59,019 bases of DNA, taken from contig JAFSBX010000101.1 in NCBI GenBank assembly GCA_017437065.1, positions 1 through 59,019 of the forward strand. The letters are read 5' to 3'. Numbering within the stretch: position 1 is the first letter of the stretch; the number at the start of each line of letters is the position of its first letter. This DNA comes from Lachnospiraceae bacterium (lineage in GTDB: Bacteria; Bacillota; Clostridia; Lachnospirales; Lachnospiraceae). Below the pieces are notes generated by a model, which saw only the letters and a list, made by a program, of their open reading frames with translations, had not been told where the DNA came from and did not search any database. The translations under genes were made by a program, and so were the position numbers. This document shows, piece by piece, positions 1 to 9,567 of the stretch.

Positions 1-47
1 CACCTCTATTATACAGGAAAGGTGATTGTGCTTTAAGCACTTATTGC

Positions 48-68
48 ACCACCCGCATAGCAGGTGGT
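48..68 (+). terminator. Hairpin, likely terminator of an upstream unit
   Basis: ACCACCCGC pairs with GCAGGTGGT around a 3-nt loop, with one mismatch, and TTATTGTTT follows. It reads as a plus-strand intrinsic terminator for something left of the window. A subterminal hairpin of a mobile element is an alternative. No gene is seen in 1-204. Confidence 0.4.
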
Positions 69-142
69 TTATTGTTTCGCGCATCTCCATTTTTCAATTT
101 AGAAAAACTCCGACGCGCTCAACAGACTAAAGTCCATAATCA

Positions 143-183
143 AAAAATCCGCTGGCGGAGATAATTTCCACTAGCGGATTTTT
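143..183. terminator. Intrinsic terminator, probably bidirectional
   Basis: A perfect 11-bp stem, AAAAATCCGCT (143-153) with AGCGGATTTTT (173-183), has A/T runs on both flanks. It lies just beyond the stop of the minus-strand membrane-protein gene at 205 and probably ends that transcript. Confidence 0.75.
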
Positions 184-204
184 ATACAATAACTAATGCC
201 GTAT

Positions 205-813
205 TTAGTTCAACACTCTCTTTTTCCTAAGAAATATTTTCCATTTTAAGTAATAATCTCTTCTTTTTATCATCATTCGAAAACTTACAAAGAAATCTAC
301 TCCCATAATTGTCATAAGTGTTATGCTGAGCACTTTCATCCAGCGTATATCCATCTGCAAAATAAGCTCCATTACCGGTTCAAAGCAAACACCCATAAAA
401 AATGTAATAATAGAGGCAAATGCAATACTGGTAGGAACCGATGTATATTTTGTAATATGAAAAGGAAGATTTTCATAATTCCAATATTCGATTCCACACA
501 GTCTTTCCACAATTTCTCCCAGAATAATTTCTGCAATACACACAACGAAAAAAGCACATAAAAAATAAAATATGTATTTCGCTCTTCTGCTTAATCTTTT
601 TTTTAAATTTTTAGGTAATACCATCTGATTGGGTGTTCCCAAAACAAAGTAAAATACTATTACAAGTAAACCATACCCCAGTAAAAAAGGGGTATTCATA
701 TTTCGATTGTTTATATATCCTTTCGTTATCGCAAGCAATACATTTTCCACCACAAATCCAAGAAATGAAATAATTGCCGCCATAATTCCCAATGCATAAA
801 CATTGTACCTCAA
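205..813 (-). CDS. CmpB-type putative ABC transporter permease, multi-pass membrane protein
   Basis: A 202-residue integral membrane protein with about five hydrophobic segments (residues about 5-30, 42-60, 80-103, 127-150, 158-178) and a basic C-terminus. The N-terminal pattern (FLGFVVEN) and length fit the family annotated as putative ABC-transporter type IV (CmpB-like), whose function is unknown. The start is a TTG at 811-813: AAAGGAGGA lies 8 nt upstream and no ATG fits as well. It stands alone between two terminators, so it is probably monocistronic. The family call is moderate; transport is not shown, and no ATPase partner is adjacent. Confidence 0.6.
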   Translation of the reverse strand: MRYNVYALGIMAAIISFLGFVVENVLLAITKGYINNRNMNTPFLLGYGLLVIVFYFVLGTPNQMVLPKNLKKRLSRRAKYIFYFLCAFFVVCIAEIILGEIVERLCGIEYWNYENLPFHITKYTSVPTSIAFASIITFFMGVCFEPVMELILQMDIRWMKVLSITLMTIMGVDFFVSFRMMIKRRDYYLKWKIFLRKKRVLN

Positions 814-923
814 GGTTTATTCCTCCTTTATAAAAACACAATATGACAATTCTAGCACTTTGTTCTTATAATATCAATTAAACTTTTCTAAAAAATAGTA
901 ACCTTGCCAAAAACCTTTCTCCA

Positions 924-959
924 AAAAAACTGCACTTCAAATACTGAAATGCAGTTTTT
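924..959 (-). terminator. Terminator of htpG
   Basis: AAAACTGCA...TGCAGTTTT stem with an inner TTCA/TGAA pairing and T-runs on both sides, 14 nt past the htpG stop on the minus strand. Confidence 0.75.
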
Positions 960-972
960 CTGATTTTATATT

Positions 973-3045
973 TTATTTTGCAAGTAACATCATAATTTCA
1001 TTGCTTCTTGTAATAAATTTTGTCATGGCTTCTGCGTCAAGCGGTGCATGCTGTAATTTTGCAAGATCATACAACTGCTCTGCAATAATCGGAGTGTTAT
1101 CATTTTCTTTGTTTTCCACAATATACTGTACAAGCGGGTGATTTGCATTCAGGACAAGTGTCTCACCGTCTCCCTCTGCGCCAAACATTCCCATACCGTT
1201 CATGGAATACATTTTCATCATATCCTGCATACGTCTGCTCTCTTCTGACAATGTAATCATGGAAGAAATATTTTTATTTATCAATTTTTCCATTTTTACT
1301 GTGAGATTTTCTTTATTTAAGGCTTTTTTGATAATCTTTCCGATTTCTTCTGCCTGTTCTTCCATCTCTTTTACTTTTTCTTCAGATGTTTCTGTTTTAA
1401 ATGTATCTGTTAAATCTGCATCAATACGCTGGAATTTAATTCCTTCGTTCTTTGCTTCTAACTGGGAAACAAATGGTTGGTCAATGTTGTGTGTCAACAT
1501 AACCGCATCCATTTTTGCCTCTTTGAACATATTGATGTACTGGCTCTGCTGTACAGCGTCTGTTACATAATAGATAATCTTTTCTTTCTTTTCTTCAGCA
1601 TTGTCTGCATCAGCTTCGTTTGCATTTTCATCCACAACTTCTGCTTCTACTTTATTACCCGCTTCATCCACTGCTGCGTTTTTATTCTCATCATTCTGAG
1701 ACTCTTCATTATCTGTTTTGTTTACTTCCAGACACTCCGGTAAAGTCATATATTTACCATCCAGATTTTTGAAAAGAATATAATCTGTCATTTTTTCACA
1801 GAATTTATCATCTTTCAGGCAGCCAAATTTAATGAACGGGCTGATGTCATCCCAGTATTTTTCATATTCTTCTTTTTCAGTTTTGCACATACCGGACAGC
1901 TTGTCTGCCACTTTCTTTGAAATGTATTCGGAAATTTTCTTTACAAATCCATCGTTCTGTAATGCACTTCTGGATACATTAAGCGGTAAATCCGGACAGT
2001 CAATTACACCTTTTAATAAAAGTAAGTATTCCGGAATAACTTCTTTGATATTGTCTGCAATAAATACCTGGTTGTTATATAGCTTAATTGTTCCTTCAAT
2101 GGATTCGTATTCCATGTTGATTTTCGGGAAATACAAAATACCTTTTAAATTGAACGGATAATCCATGTTCAAATGAATCCAGAACAACGGCTCTTTATAA
2201 TCATTAAACACTTTACGGTAAAATTCCTGATACTCTTCCTTTGTACACTCATTCGGATGTTTTACCCAAAGCGGTGTAGTTTCATTTAAAAGCTCAGGTC
2301 TTTTCTTAATCTTTAACTTTTCTTCTTCGTCCTCTTTTTCCGGCTTAATTGTTTCAACTACTTCATCAGTATCTAATTTTTCTTCCAATTTAATAGTTTC
2401 TGTAGCTGTATCATTTGCCTTTGACAAATAAATTTCCGTCGGCATAAAGGAGCAGTATTTCTTGATTACGCTTCTTGCTTCGTACTCGTTACAGAATTTC
2501 AGGCAGTCTTCATTTAAGAATAAAGTAATCTCTGTACCTACTTCTGTACGTGTTCCTTCTTCCATGTCGTATTCTGTGCCGCCGTCACATTCCCAGTGAA
2601 CCGGTTTTGCACCTTCTTTATAAGATAAAGTATCAATATGCACTTCATCTGCAACCATAAATGCAGAGTAGAAACCAAGTCCGAAATGACCGATAATCTG
2701 ATCATCGTTTGTCTTATCTTTATATTTTTCAATAAAATCCGTTGCTCCGGAAAAAGCAATCTGATTGATGTATTCTTCTACTTCATCCTCAGTCATACCA
2801 AGACCGTTATCGATAAATTTCAAAGTCTTTTCTTCCGGATTTACGATTACCTGAATTTTCGCTTTCCAGCCTTCCGGAAGACTGTATTCACCCATCATGT
2901 CCAATTTCTTTAACTTTGTAATCGCATCACAACCGTTAGAAATTAACTCTCTGTAAAAAATATCATGGTCGGAATACAACCACTTTTTAATAATTGGAAA
3001 AATATTGTCACTGTTAATTGATAAGCTGCCTCGTCTAGCTGCCAT
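973..3045 (-). CDS. htpG: Molecular chaperone HtpG (Hsp90 family)
   Basis: A 690-residue cytosolic Hsp90 homologue, a dimeric ATP-dependent chaperone. The N-terminal GHKL ATPase domain (about 1-220) has the ELISNGCDAI helix, the DNGLGM loop and GHFGLGFYSAFMV. The middle domain (about 260-440) includes LNVSRSALQND, and the C-terminal dimerisation domain closes with MTKFITRSNEIM. An acidic low-complexity insert (about 455-505, rich in N, E, D and A) separates the middle from the C-terminal domain. The ATG follows GGAAG. A sigma-A promoter and a CIRCE element lie just upstream, and it ends at its own terminator, so it is probably monocistronic and HrcA-controlled. Some lineages have SNASDA where this protein has SNGCDA. 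Confidence 0.95.
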   Translation of the reverse strand: MAARRGSLSINSDNIFPIIKKWLYSDHDIFYRELISNGCDAITKLKKLDMMGEYSLPEGWKAKIQVIVNPEEKTLKFIDNGLGMTEDEVEEYINQIAFSGATDFIEKYKDKTNDDQIIGHFGLGFYSAFMVADEVHIDTLSYKEGAKPVHWECDGGTEYDMEEGTRTEVGTEITLFLNEDCLKFCNEYEARSVIKKYCSFMPTEIYLSKANDTATETIKLEEKLDTDEVVETIKPEKEDEEEKLKIKKRPELLNETTPLWVKHPNECTKEEYQEFYRKVFNDYKEPLFWIHLNMDYPFNLKGILYFPKINMEYESIEGTIKLYNNQVFIADNIKEVIPEYLLLLKGVIDCPDLPLNVSRSALQNDGFVKKISEYISKKVADKLSGMCKTEKEEYEKYWDDISPFIKFGCLKDDKFCEKMTDYILFKNLDGKYMTLPECLEVNKTDNEESQNDENKNAAVDEAGNKVEAEVVDENANEADADNAEEKKEKIIYYVTDAVQQSQYINMFKEAKMDAVMLTHNIDQPFVSQLEAKNEGIKFQRIDADLTDTFKTETSEEKVKEMEEQAEEIGKIIKKALNKENLTVKMEKLINKNISSMITLSEESRRMQDMMKMYSMNGMGMFGAEGDGETLVLNANHPLVQYIVENKENDNTPIIAEQLYDLAKLQHAPLDAEAMTKFITRSNEIMMLLAK

Positions 3046-3103
3046 TTTCTACACTTCCTTTTTCTTCTTATTTCTTAAATAAAATATTTTAAGCACTAAA
3101 AAC

Positions 3104-3132
3104 ATTTTATTGCGTTCTTTTTTGGAAGTCAA
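3104..3132 (-). promoter_or_regulatory. Sigma-A promoter of htpG
   Basis: On the minus strand, TTGACT (3127-3132), a 17-bp spacer, then TAAAAT (3104-3109), about 60 bp upstream of the htpG ATG and abutting CIRCE. Confidence 0.8.
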
Positions 3133-3139
3133 TATAAAT

Positions 3140-3166
3140 TTAGCACTCAATTCGTCTGAGTGCTAA
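3140..3166. promoter_or_regulatory. CIRCE element (HrcA operator)
   Basis: TTAGCACTC, a 9-nt spacer, then GAGTGCTAA: a perfect match to the CIRCE inverted repeat bound by the heat-shock repressor HrcA. It sits 7 bp upstream of the -35 of the htpG promoter. Nothing else is near, so htpG is the only plausible target. Confidence 0.95.
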
Positions 3167-3274
3167 TAATTCTTGAAAAACGGCGTATTTTAGGGTTTTT
3201 CTGATTTCTTAAATTTTTGTAAACTAATATAATAACATCAAAATCAGCTTATTTTTAATACTCTGTACCGATTT

Positions 3275-4408
3275 TTATTTATGAAAATATTCTTCGTAAA
3301 CATCAAAAAAGTTCTTCGTAGTAACTTCCGAATCATGAATAAAAGCTACACTCTCCCACAATTCTTCATTCAATTTTCTGGTCAGCGAACTTACAAACTG
3401 AGCATATTCCTCTCCGAACACTTCTTCTTTTCGCTGTTCTACAATTTTAATTTTATTGGCATCGGTTTCTTCTTTGTTAAAAGTACTGATACATTTAATA
3501 ATATGATACCCATACTCTGTCTCCACAATATCACTAATCTCATCTGTTCCAAGATTAAATGCTGCCTCTTCAAAAGCAGGATCCATTGTCCCTTTTCCAA
3601 ACGAATATGTGGCATTTACATCCTCGCTGTAAATACCAATCAGAGACGCAAAATCCTTTTCACCTGATTTCACTTCCTGCAAGATTTCCTGCATTTTCTG
3701 ATAAGCTTCCTGTTTGGCACTTTCTGTATATTCTACTTTTTTTCCTGCTCCATCCAGTGTATAAGTCTTAATTAAAATATGTTCCACGGTAATCGTTCTG
3801 GCTTCGTCATCACTTATTTCCGGATTAATATCCTTGATAATATACTCATAAACCTTTTCTGCCAGTGCATACTCTGAATACAAGTTAACTATTGTTTCCT
3901 CGTTAATTCCCATTTTCTCAATCTCTGTTTCATTCAGTCCATTGTAATAATCCACTGCTGCATTGTTTACGTTAGTAAGCTCTTCTTCACTAAGTGTCAC
4001 CTGATGCTGCTTAGCCAAAAGATTCATGGTCTTTACCTGCGCTATTTTGGCAAGTACGGTTTCTTTTACATTTTCTTCTAATGTAATACCTTCTAAATCC
4101 GCTTCCCAAATTTTTTCTCCGTAAACATTTTCATACTGATTCTGCGTAGTTGTCAGATACACCATGATTTCCGGTAATGTACAGGACATTTCTTCAATAC
4201 GGAAGATTTCATCCTTATCAAATCCTGTCGTCAACACAATCTTTGTATCTGTATCCGTTTTGTTCCCACAGCCGGTCAGAGAACTCACCAACAAAGCCAT
4301 AGCAAGCATCAGGGCTTTATAATGCGTTCTGCTCCTCCGTTTCATTCCGGTGTTTTCACTTATCATTCTCTTATCTGTCCTGCTCTTATTTTTCATATAT
4401 TTTTTCAT
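3275..4408 (-). CDS. PpiC/PrsA-type peptidyl-prolyl isomerase lipoprotein
   Basis: An extracytoplasmic foldase anchored by lipid. The hydrophobic signal and lipobox LTGC place the lipidated Cys at residue 47. A SurA/PrsA-like helical region follows, then a parvulin domain at about 205-310 with VEHILIKT, the FGKGTMDPAFEEAAFNL stretch and EYGYHIIK. The first 20 or so residues are unusually long and basic. Internal ATGs at codons 15 and 22 are alternative starts; codon 15 has AGGA about 11 nt upstream, so the true protein may be shorter. It lies 124 nt after sbcC on the same strand. PrsA proteins assist folding of secreted proteins; the substrate here is unknown. Confidence 0.8.
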   Translation of the reverse strand: MKKYMKNKSRTDKRMISENTGMKRRSRTHYKALMLAMALLVSSLTGCGNKTDTDTKIVLTTGFDKDEIFRIEEMSCTLPEIMVYLTTTQNQYENVYGEKIWEADLEGITLEENVKETVLAKIAQVKTMNLLAKQHQVTLSEEELTNVNNAAVDYYNGLNETEIEKMGINEETIVNLYSEYALAEKVYEYIIKDINPEISDDEARTITVEHILIKTYTLDGAGKKVEYTESAKQEAYQKMQEILQEVKSGEKDFASLIGIYSEDVNATYSFGKGTMDPAFEEAAFNLGTDEISDIVETEYGYHIIKCISTFNKEETDANKIKIVEQRKEEVFGEEYAQFVSSLTRKLNEELWESVAFIHDSEVTTKNFFDVYEEYFHK

Positions 4409-4532
4409 ATATTCTTTCTTGTTTCCTTATATTTCTTATTACATATCCTTGCTATATACTCTTATTACATTCTCTTATTATATTCTCCTGCCGGATGCTT
4501 TTACTGTATTCTCCAGTGGCATTTTTTCTTTC

Positions 4533-7214
4533 TTAGCCTACCACATTTTGAATTCTGCTGCCACTATTGGTTTTTCGGATAACAATCTGATTTTCAATCC
4601 TCTCTCGCAATTCCGGCACATGGGAAATAATACCGATTAACCGTTCTTTTTCTACAAGTGACGTCAAAGTTTCGCATGCCTGTTCCAAAGACTCGCTGTC
4701 CAATGCGCCAAAGCCTTCATCGATAAATAAAGTTTCTACTCTTATACCACCATTGGTACGTCCGATAACATCGCTGAGTCCCAGTGCCAGTGCCAAAGAA
4801 GCTTTGAAAGTCTCCCCACCGGAAAGAGTTTTTACCGGACGTGATTTTCCCGTATAATAGTCCATTACACAAATTTCCAGACTGTCCTTGCTTCTTCCAT
4901 CTGCCACTTCTTCACTTCGAAACATTTCATATCTGCCGGCTGTCATTTTATCAAATCTGACATTGGCTGCTTCCAACACTTGTTCAAAATAAACAGCCAG
5001 TACATATTGTTCAAATACAAGCCTCTTTACATTATTTCCACTTGCCAGATTATCTAAATCTTTTACAATTCCGTATTCTTTACTCAGTGTTTCCTGTTTT
5101 TCCTGCTTTTCTTTTAATGCCTGGCGAATTTTTGTTATTTCGGAAATTTTTTGACCTATCTCCATACGCAGTTTTGAAATTTCTTTCTTTTCCGCCTCTG
5201 ACTGCTTTAATTTATCTTCCAGCTCTTTTGTATCCGTCTTTTGTTTCTTGCCATCGCAAACCTGTAATCCGGTACACCCGTTGACTTCCTCTTTTAAGTG
5301 ATTCACTAAATCTGCCATCGATTTCAACTGTTCCTTAAAATGTCTACATTCTTCTGTCAATACTGCTTCTTCACTTTTCCGTTCTATAAGTTCCAGAAAT
5401 GTCTGCTCATCTTTCAAATCATGCTGCAATATTACCTGTTTATAGACTTTTTCTAATTCGGTTACCTTTACCGACAATTCTCCCATTTCCAATCCGGCAT
5501 CATTTGCCGTTGCTTCTTTTTCTGTAAGTAAGGCTTGCGCTTTTACATACGCAGAAGTTTTCTGTTCCAACTGACTTCTCTGTTCATCTGCCGACAGACG
5601 AAACCATACCTCGAAAAATGGCTTATTCTCTTCTGCCTGTATTACGGTCTCTTTTTTATTTCTCACCTCATGCTCGCTTTGTTTCAATGCATCTTCTATA
5701 TTTTCAAGCTCTGCTTTAAGTGACTTTACTTCTGCCTGTACAAACAGTGCCTTTTCATGTGCTTTCAACATTTTTCCGTTTACAAAGTCATATTGTTCTC
5801 TAAGCTCTTTCAACTGCTTTTCGTCCATCAGAACACTTTCTGCCACTGCCGGATTCGGATGCTCCAAAGAACCGCATACCGGGCAGGGCTTTTCAGGCTT
5901 CAGCATCTTTGCAACGATTCCAATTGCAGAACGCTGATATTCCTCTTCTGCTCTTTCCAGACATTCTCTGGCTTCTTTTACTTCCTTTTCGACAAGAAGA
6001 TACTCTGTCTGTTTCTTTTCCAGCTCCGCCTGTTTTTTTTGTAAATCTATAATTTTTTTGTCTTTTTCTGCTTTATACTTTTCACTTTCTTTTTCAGCTT
6101 CTGCTAAATCCGAAAGCAGTTCTTTATTTTCATGGAAGAATCGATTGTTCTCCAGTTTTTCGCGAATTTCTTTCTGCTCAAAACTCAAACGCTCCAACAT
6201 TTCTTTCTGTTTTTCAAGCTGTTCTGTGCTGTTTTTAAATCGGATATAATCCGGCTCTGCAATCTGTGCTTTTCGAATCTGTACGGCTATTCTTTCTTTT
6301 TCCTGATACAAAGGCTCCTGTTCCTTTAATGTTAAAAGCTGTTCTTCCTTTTTCTCCAGCTTCTCCAATAGCACATTTTCCCTGACAATCTCCGCAATTT
6401 CCAAAGAAAGATTTTTTTCTTCTTTCTCTAGTTTTTCATATGCTTTATCCACATCTTTTTTCTGTTTTTTATATTTGGTCTTCACTTCTTCCAGATATTG
6501 GAAAACTTCTTCATAATTCCGGTCAGTTTTTTCTGTCAGTTCTTTCCATTCCTCACTTTCCTCATGAAGTAACTTCATGTCCTCGTCCATTCTGTGACGA
6601 TATTCCATTACCTCCTTGTACAGGCGATTTGCTTTTGCTCTTAAATTCGCCGTAAACTGCTCCAGCATGGACGTCCCGAACAATTCTCTGAATATTTTAA
6701 TTTTTTCATTCGGTGTCTCTGTCAAAAGTCTGGTGAATTCTCCCTGCGCAATCATGGAAACCTGCTTGAACTGACGATAATCCAGTGACAAAATTTCCTG
6801 CATTTTCTTTGTCACCTCTCCTGCACCTTCCATACAAGTTCCGTCAGGCATGGTCAAAATGGCATTTTCTCTTTCTTTTGTATACTCCTGTGTACCTGTT
6901 TTTCTCTTTTTGGGACGCAAATATTCCGGATTTCTATAGATTTCATAAACCTGCCCTTTATGCTGCATTTTTAAACGGACATAAGTTTTCGTATCCCTGT
7001 CTGCAAAATCCGAACGAACACTGTTTTTTTCCCTCATCTGCCCGCTCAAATTGCCATATAATGCAAAACTTATGGCATCAAAAATAGTGGTCTTTCCTGC
7101 CCCGGTAGGTCCGGTTACTAAAAAAAGCCCTCTTTCCCAAAGCTCTGTAAAATCAATTTTTTCCAACTGCTTATACGGTCCCCAGCCGGATATTTCCAGT
7201 TCTATCGGTTTCAT
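4533..7214 (-). CDS. sbcC: SbcC-type exonuclease ATPase subunit (Rad50-like)
   Basis: An 893-residue SMC/Rad50-type ATPase, partner of SbcD in the complex that opens hairpins and processes double-strand ends. Walker A GPTGAGKTT is at 35-43. Long coiled coils (about 190-430 and 460-720) flank a zinc hook CPVC (444-447). The C-terminal lobe has the signature LSGGETFKASLALALG and a Walker B ending LFIDEGFG, followed by the ISHVPELRERI segment. The ATG has GGAGGG 5 nt upstream. It follows sbcD by 74 nt, the usual sbcD-sbcC order. Length is typical for Firmicutes. Confidence 0.93.
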   Translation of the reverse strand: MKPIELEISGWGPYKQLEKIDFTELWERGLFLVTGPTGAGKTTIFDAISFALYGNLSGQMREKNSVRSDFADRDTKTYVRLKMQHKGQVYEIYRNPEYLRPKKRKTGTQEYTKERENAILTMPDGTCMEGAGEVTKKMQEILSLDYRQFKQVSMIAQGEFTRLLTETPNEKIKIFRELFGTSMLEQFTANLRAKANRLYKEVMEYRHRMDEDMKLLHEESEEWKELTEKTDRNYEEVFQYLEEVKTKYKKQKKDVDKAYEKLEKEEKNLSLEIAEIVRENVLLEKLEKKEEQLLTLKEQEPLYQEKERIAVQIRKAQIAEPDYIRFKNSTEQLEKQKEMLERLSFEQKEIREKLENNRFFHENKELLSDLAEAEKESEKYKAEKDKKIIDLQKKQAELEKKQTEYLLVEKEVKEARECLERAEEEYQRSAIGIVAKMLKPEKPCPVCGSLEHPNPAVAESVLMDEKQLKELREQYDFVNGKMLKAHEKALFVQAEVKSLKAELENIEDALKQSEHEVRNKKETVIQAEENKPFFEVWFRLSADEQRSQLEQKTSAYVKAQALLTEKEATANDAGLEMGELSVKVTELEKVYKQVILQHDLKDEQTFLELIERKSEEAVLTEECRHFKEQLKSMADLVNHLKEEVNGCTGLQVCDGKKQKTDTKELEDKLKQSEAEKKEISKLRMEIGQKISEITKIRQALKEKQEKQETLSKEYGIVKDLDNLASGNNVKRLVFEQYVLAVYFEQVLEAANVRFDKMTAGRYEMFRSEEVADGRSKDSLEICVMDYYTGKSRPVKTLSGGETFKASLALALGLSDVIGRTNGGIRVETLFIDEGFGALDSESLEQACETLTSLVEKERLIGIISHVPELRERIENQIVIRKTNSGSRIQNVVG

Positions 7215-7288
7215 ACTTTCCCTCCGGTAACTTTCTCACATATCTTACAATCCATGTCTGCACATTCACGTTTCTTGCAAGCTTCGCC

Positions 7289-8413
7289 TTACTCTTCTAA
7301 CGCCTTCCTTACTTCCTCCCGCCTTGCCTCATCCATCTTTTCACCACGCAAAAGCTCAAAAAACTCTTCAAACAGCTCCAACGCAGACTTCTGACTTATC
7401 TGTTCCGCTCTATTTGTCGTTGTCTTCGTTTTTACTTCATTTTTTTCCAATATAATCTGCATAACATTCGGGTAAACGGTTCGTAGGGTACCAATCGGAT
7501 CAATCAGTTCTTCTTTATCTGTCAGCACAGCTTGAATATAATCGTTGGTATCCGCCAATGCCGTTATCTCCGGTTTCATCAACTCTTGCAGGCTGCCTCG
7601 GATTTTCCGCATGTCACGAAGAGGTTTTAACGGAATACGTTTCACGCTCTGTTCTTCTTTTCCTATCTCTATAAGAACAACACTTTTTTCCTGTGCAGCC
7701 TCTGAAAAGGAATATTTTAAGGGCGTTCCGGCATAGTACACTTCCCTTTCTCCTATTTTCTGAGGTTTATGAATATGTCCCAAAGCCACATAATCAAAAA
7801 AAGAAAATGCAGATGCTTCCACGTTATCAATGCCTCCCACATGCACCGGGCTTTCCGAATCTGATAATTCCGGTGTTTTTCCTCCATCCGTTACAAAAAA
7901 ATGCGTAATCAACACGTATTTATGGTCTTTTTCTTTATTTTCTCCGCTTAGCCCTTCCCTCTCCAAAACGAGACGGACTGCCTCATCACTGCTTTTCGCC
8001 CCCACTTGTGCAGGTTTTATAAACGGGAATAAGACAAAGGTAATCTGTTCACCGTCTTTTTTCCATTCAATCTTTGACAGATTTTCTGTACTGTTTCCTG
8101 CAATAAATATTTTCTGTTTTTCCAAAACCGTATTCATAAAGGAAAGTCTTTCCCCGGAATCATGATTTCCACTGATTATCAGCACCATGATATTCCGCTC
8201 TGATAAATCCGTCAGAAATTCATCTAAAAGAGACACTGCTTCCACTGCCGGAATGCTTCTGTCATACACATCTCCCGCAACAACAACTGCGTCAACTTTT
8301 TCCTGCTCTGCAATTTTTACAATTTCTTTCAATATATATTTTTGGTCTTCCAATAGAGACATTTCATGTAACACTTTTCCGATATGCAAATCCCCTGTAT
8401 GCAAAAACTTCAT
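7289..8413 (-). CDS. sbcD: SbcD-type exonuclease subunit (Mre11-like)
   Basis: A 374-residue metallophosphoesterase nuclease, partner of SbcC. Motifs: GDLHIG, AGDVYDRS, SGNHDSGER, and GHIHKPQ with the later His ligands. The C-terminal capping and SbcC-binding region is acidic and ends in a helix rich in E and R. The start is the ATG at 8411-8413, with AGGAG 5 nt upstream; an upstream in-frame ATG at 8449 has no good site and adds 12 residues the family lacks. Probably co-transcribed with sbcC. Confidence 0.93.
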   Translation of the reverse strand: MKFLHTGDLHIGKVLHEMSLLEDQKYILKEIVKIAEQEKVDAVVVAGDVYDRSIPAVEAVSLLDEFLTDLSERNIMVLIISGNHDSGERLSFMNTVLEKQKIFIAGNSTENLSKIEWKKDGEQITFVLFPFIKPAQVGAKSSDEAVRLVLEREGLSGENKEKDHKYVLITHFFVTDGGKTPELSDSESPVHVGGIDNVEASAFSFFDYVALGHIHKPQKIGEREVYYAGTPLKYSFSEAAQEKSVVLIEIGKEEQSVKRIPLKPLRDMRKIRGSLQELMKPEITALADTNDYIQAVLTDKEELIDPIGTLRTVYPNVMQIILEKNEVKTKTTTNRAEQISQKSALELFEEFFELLRGEKMDEARREEVRKALEE

Positions 8414-8518
8414 GTATTCTCCTATCCTCGTATTCCTTTTCACATGCAACCATATTTATCTTCCACAAATCCTATTCACTTTTTCATGCATGCTCGCCGT
8501 TAAATCAACTACTTCTCT

Positions 8519-9274
8519 TTATACAAGTTCGTTTCCATGACAATCATACCATTTTTCACCATTTGTCACTACATAGTCTTTCCCCGACTTTATTCTTTTT
8601 ACATAGTCTTCTATGCCATTTAAGCGAGTCTTAAACGCCACCCCTGCTCCAAACAGGTTAGTTGTGTGCATATCCGAACCTGCCGTTATTGGTTTTGCAA
8701 TTTTTCCTGCATATGCAATTGCTTTTCTGTCATATTCAGGGTCGTTATGCGATGTACTTCCGGTATTGGAATGTGTCGCGTTGATTCCTTCTACTCCGTC
8801 CACATACTCAGGATAAAGCAAAATTTCAGGAATATACCATTCCTCCCTATACGGATGTGCATGAATCACCAGTCCGCCGCTCTCACTTACAAGACGATAC
8901 TGTTCTTTTACGGTCGCAGTCTTAAGTTCCGGGTGTGCCAGCATCCATTCTTTATCCAACCCATAAATAAGAAATTCCGTGCCTCTGAATCCTGCTTCCC
9001 AGCCAAAATAAACATCCAGACCAATTTTATCGCCTTCTTTTTTGGCTTCTTCGTAGCCTTTTACGAAATTTTCTACCCAGTCTTTCCACGGCATGGCATT
9101 GTTGATTCTTGTATTGCCGCCCCAGTTATGGTCGGTAATGATAATGCCTGCATATCCGGCTTCTTTGTAGGCTCTTGCCATTTCTCTGCCACTGCACTGA
9201 GCACATGCACTTGCTTCACTTGTGTGCATGTGGGTTTCATATAAAAATGGAAATTTGTCTTGTATTTTGCTCAT
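8519..9274 (-). CDS. PHP-domain metal-dependent phosphoesterase
   Basis: A 251-residue cytosolic protein of the polymerase-and-histidinol-phosphatase fold. The metal ligands are visible in order: THMHT near the N-terminus (His15, His17), TDHNW, GWEAGF, VIHAHPY, GINATHSNTG and AGSDMHT. A CAQC pair near residue 24 is unusual and could bind metal. GGAGG lies 6 nt before the ATG. It precedes sbcD by 105 nt; no functional link to repair can be claimed. The substrate is unknown; family members hydrolyse nucleotides or sugar phosphates. Confidence 0.8.
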   Translation of the reverse strand: MSKIQDKFPFLYETHMHTSEASACAQCSGREMARAYKEAGYAGIIITDHNWGGNTRINNAMPWKDWVENFVKGYEEAKKEGDKIGLDVYFGWEAGFRGTEFLIYGLDKEWMLAHPELKTATVKEQYRLVSESGGLVIHAHPYREEWYIPEILLYPEYVDGVEGINATHSNTGSTSHNDPEYDRKAIAYAGKIAKPITAGSDMHTTNLFGAGVAFKTRLNGIEDYVKRIKSGKDYVVTNGEKWYDCHGNELV

Positions 9275-9444
9275 AAATGTCCTCCAAAAAACGCACTCTT
9301 CTTATTCCCTCACATAATATCATTGTACCACAAACAGTCATTTCTTACATTATAATACCACTACTAAGTATTGGATTTTCTCACCTCTAAACTTAGAAAG
9401 CAACCCTTGCTTTTGTGAATACCTGTTAAGAACAATTAAAAAAA

Positions 9445-9482
9445 ACTGAGAGAATTATAGCATTTCCGCTATATATCTCTCA
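9445..9482 (-). terminator. Terminator, related copy of the one at 10375-10410
   Basis: CTGAGAGA..TATAGC pairs with GCTATA..TCTCTCAG, followed on minus by eight T. It ends whatever was read through the degenerate region. A related hairpin with the same outer stem lies about 930 bp to the right. Confidence 0.7.
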
Positions 9483-9548
9483 GCTATACCTTTCTCTCTA
9501 CCCGGACGCGTTCACAACTTTCACCATTCTCCAGCTTCTTGGCTTCAG
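9483..9548 (-). pseudogene. Short orphan coding tail, unknown
   Basis: Reading minus from 9548, the frame gives a charged tail ending CERVRVERKV and a TAG stop (9483-9485) directly before the terminator. It looks like the C-terminus of a lost gene because it sits at a terminator, but a 22-codon open stretch can arise by chance. No family is recognised. Confidence 0.2.
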
Positions 9549-9567
9549 CAAACTATATAAGAATTAC

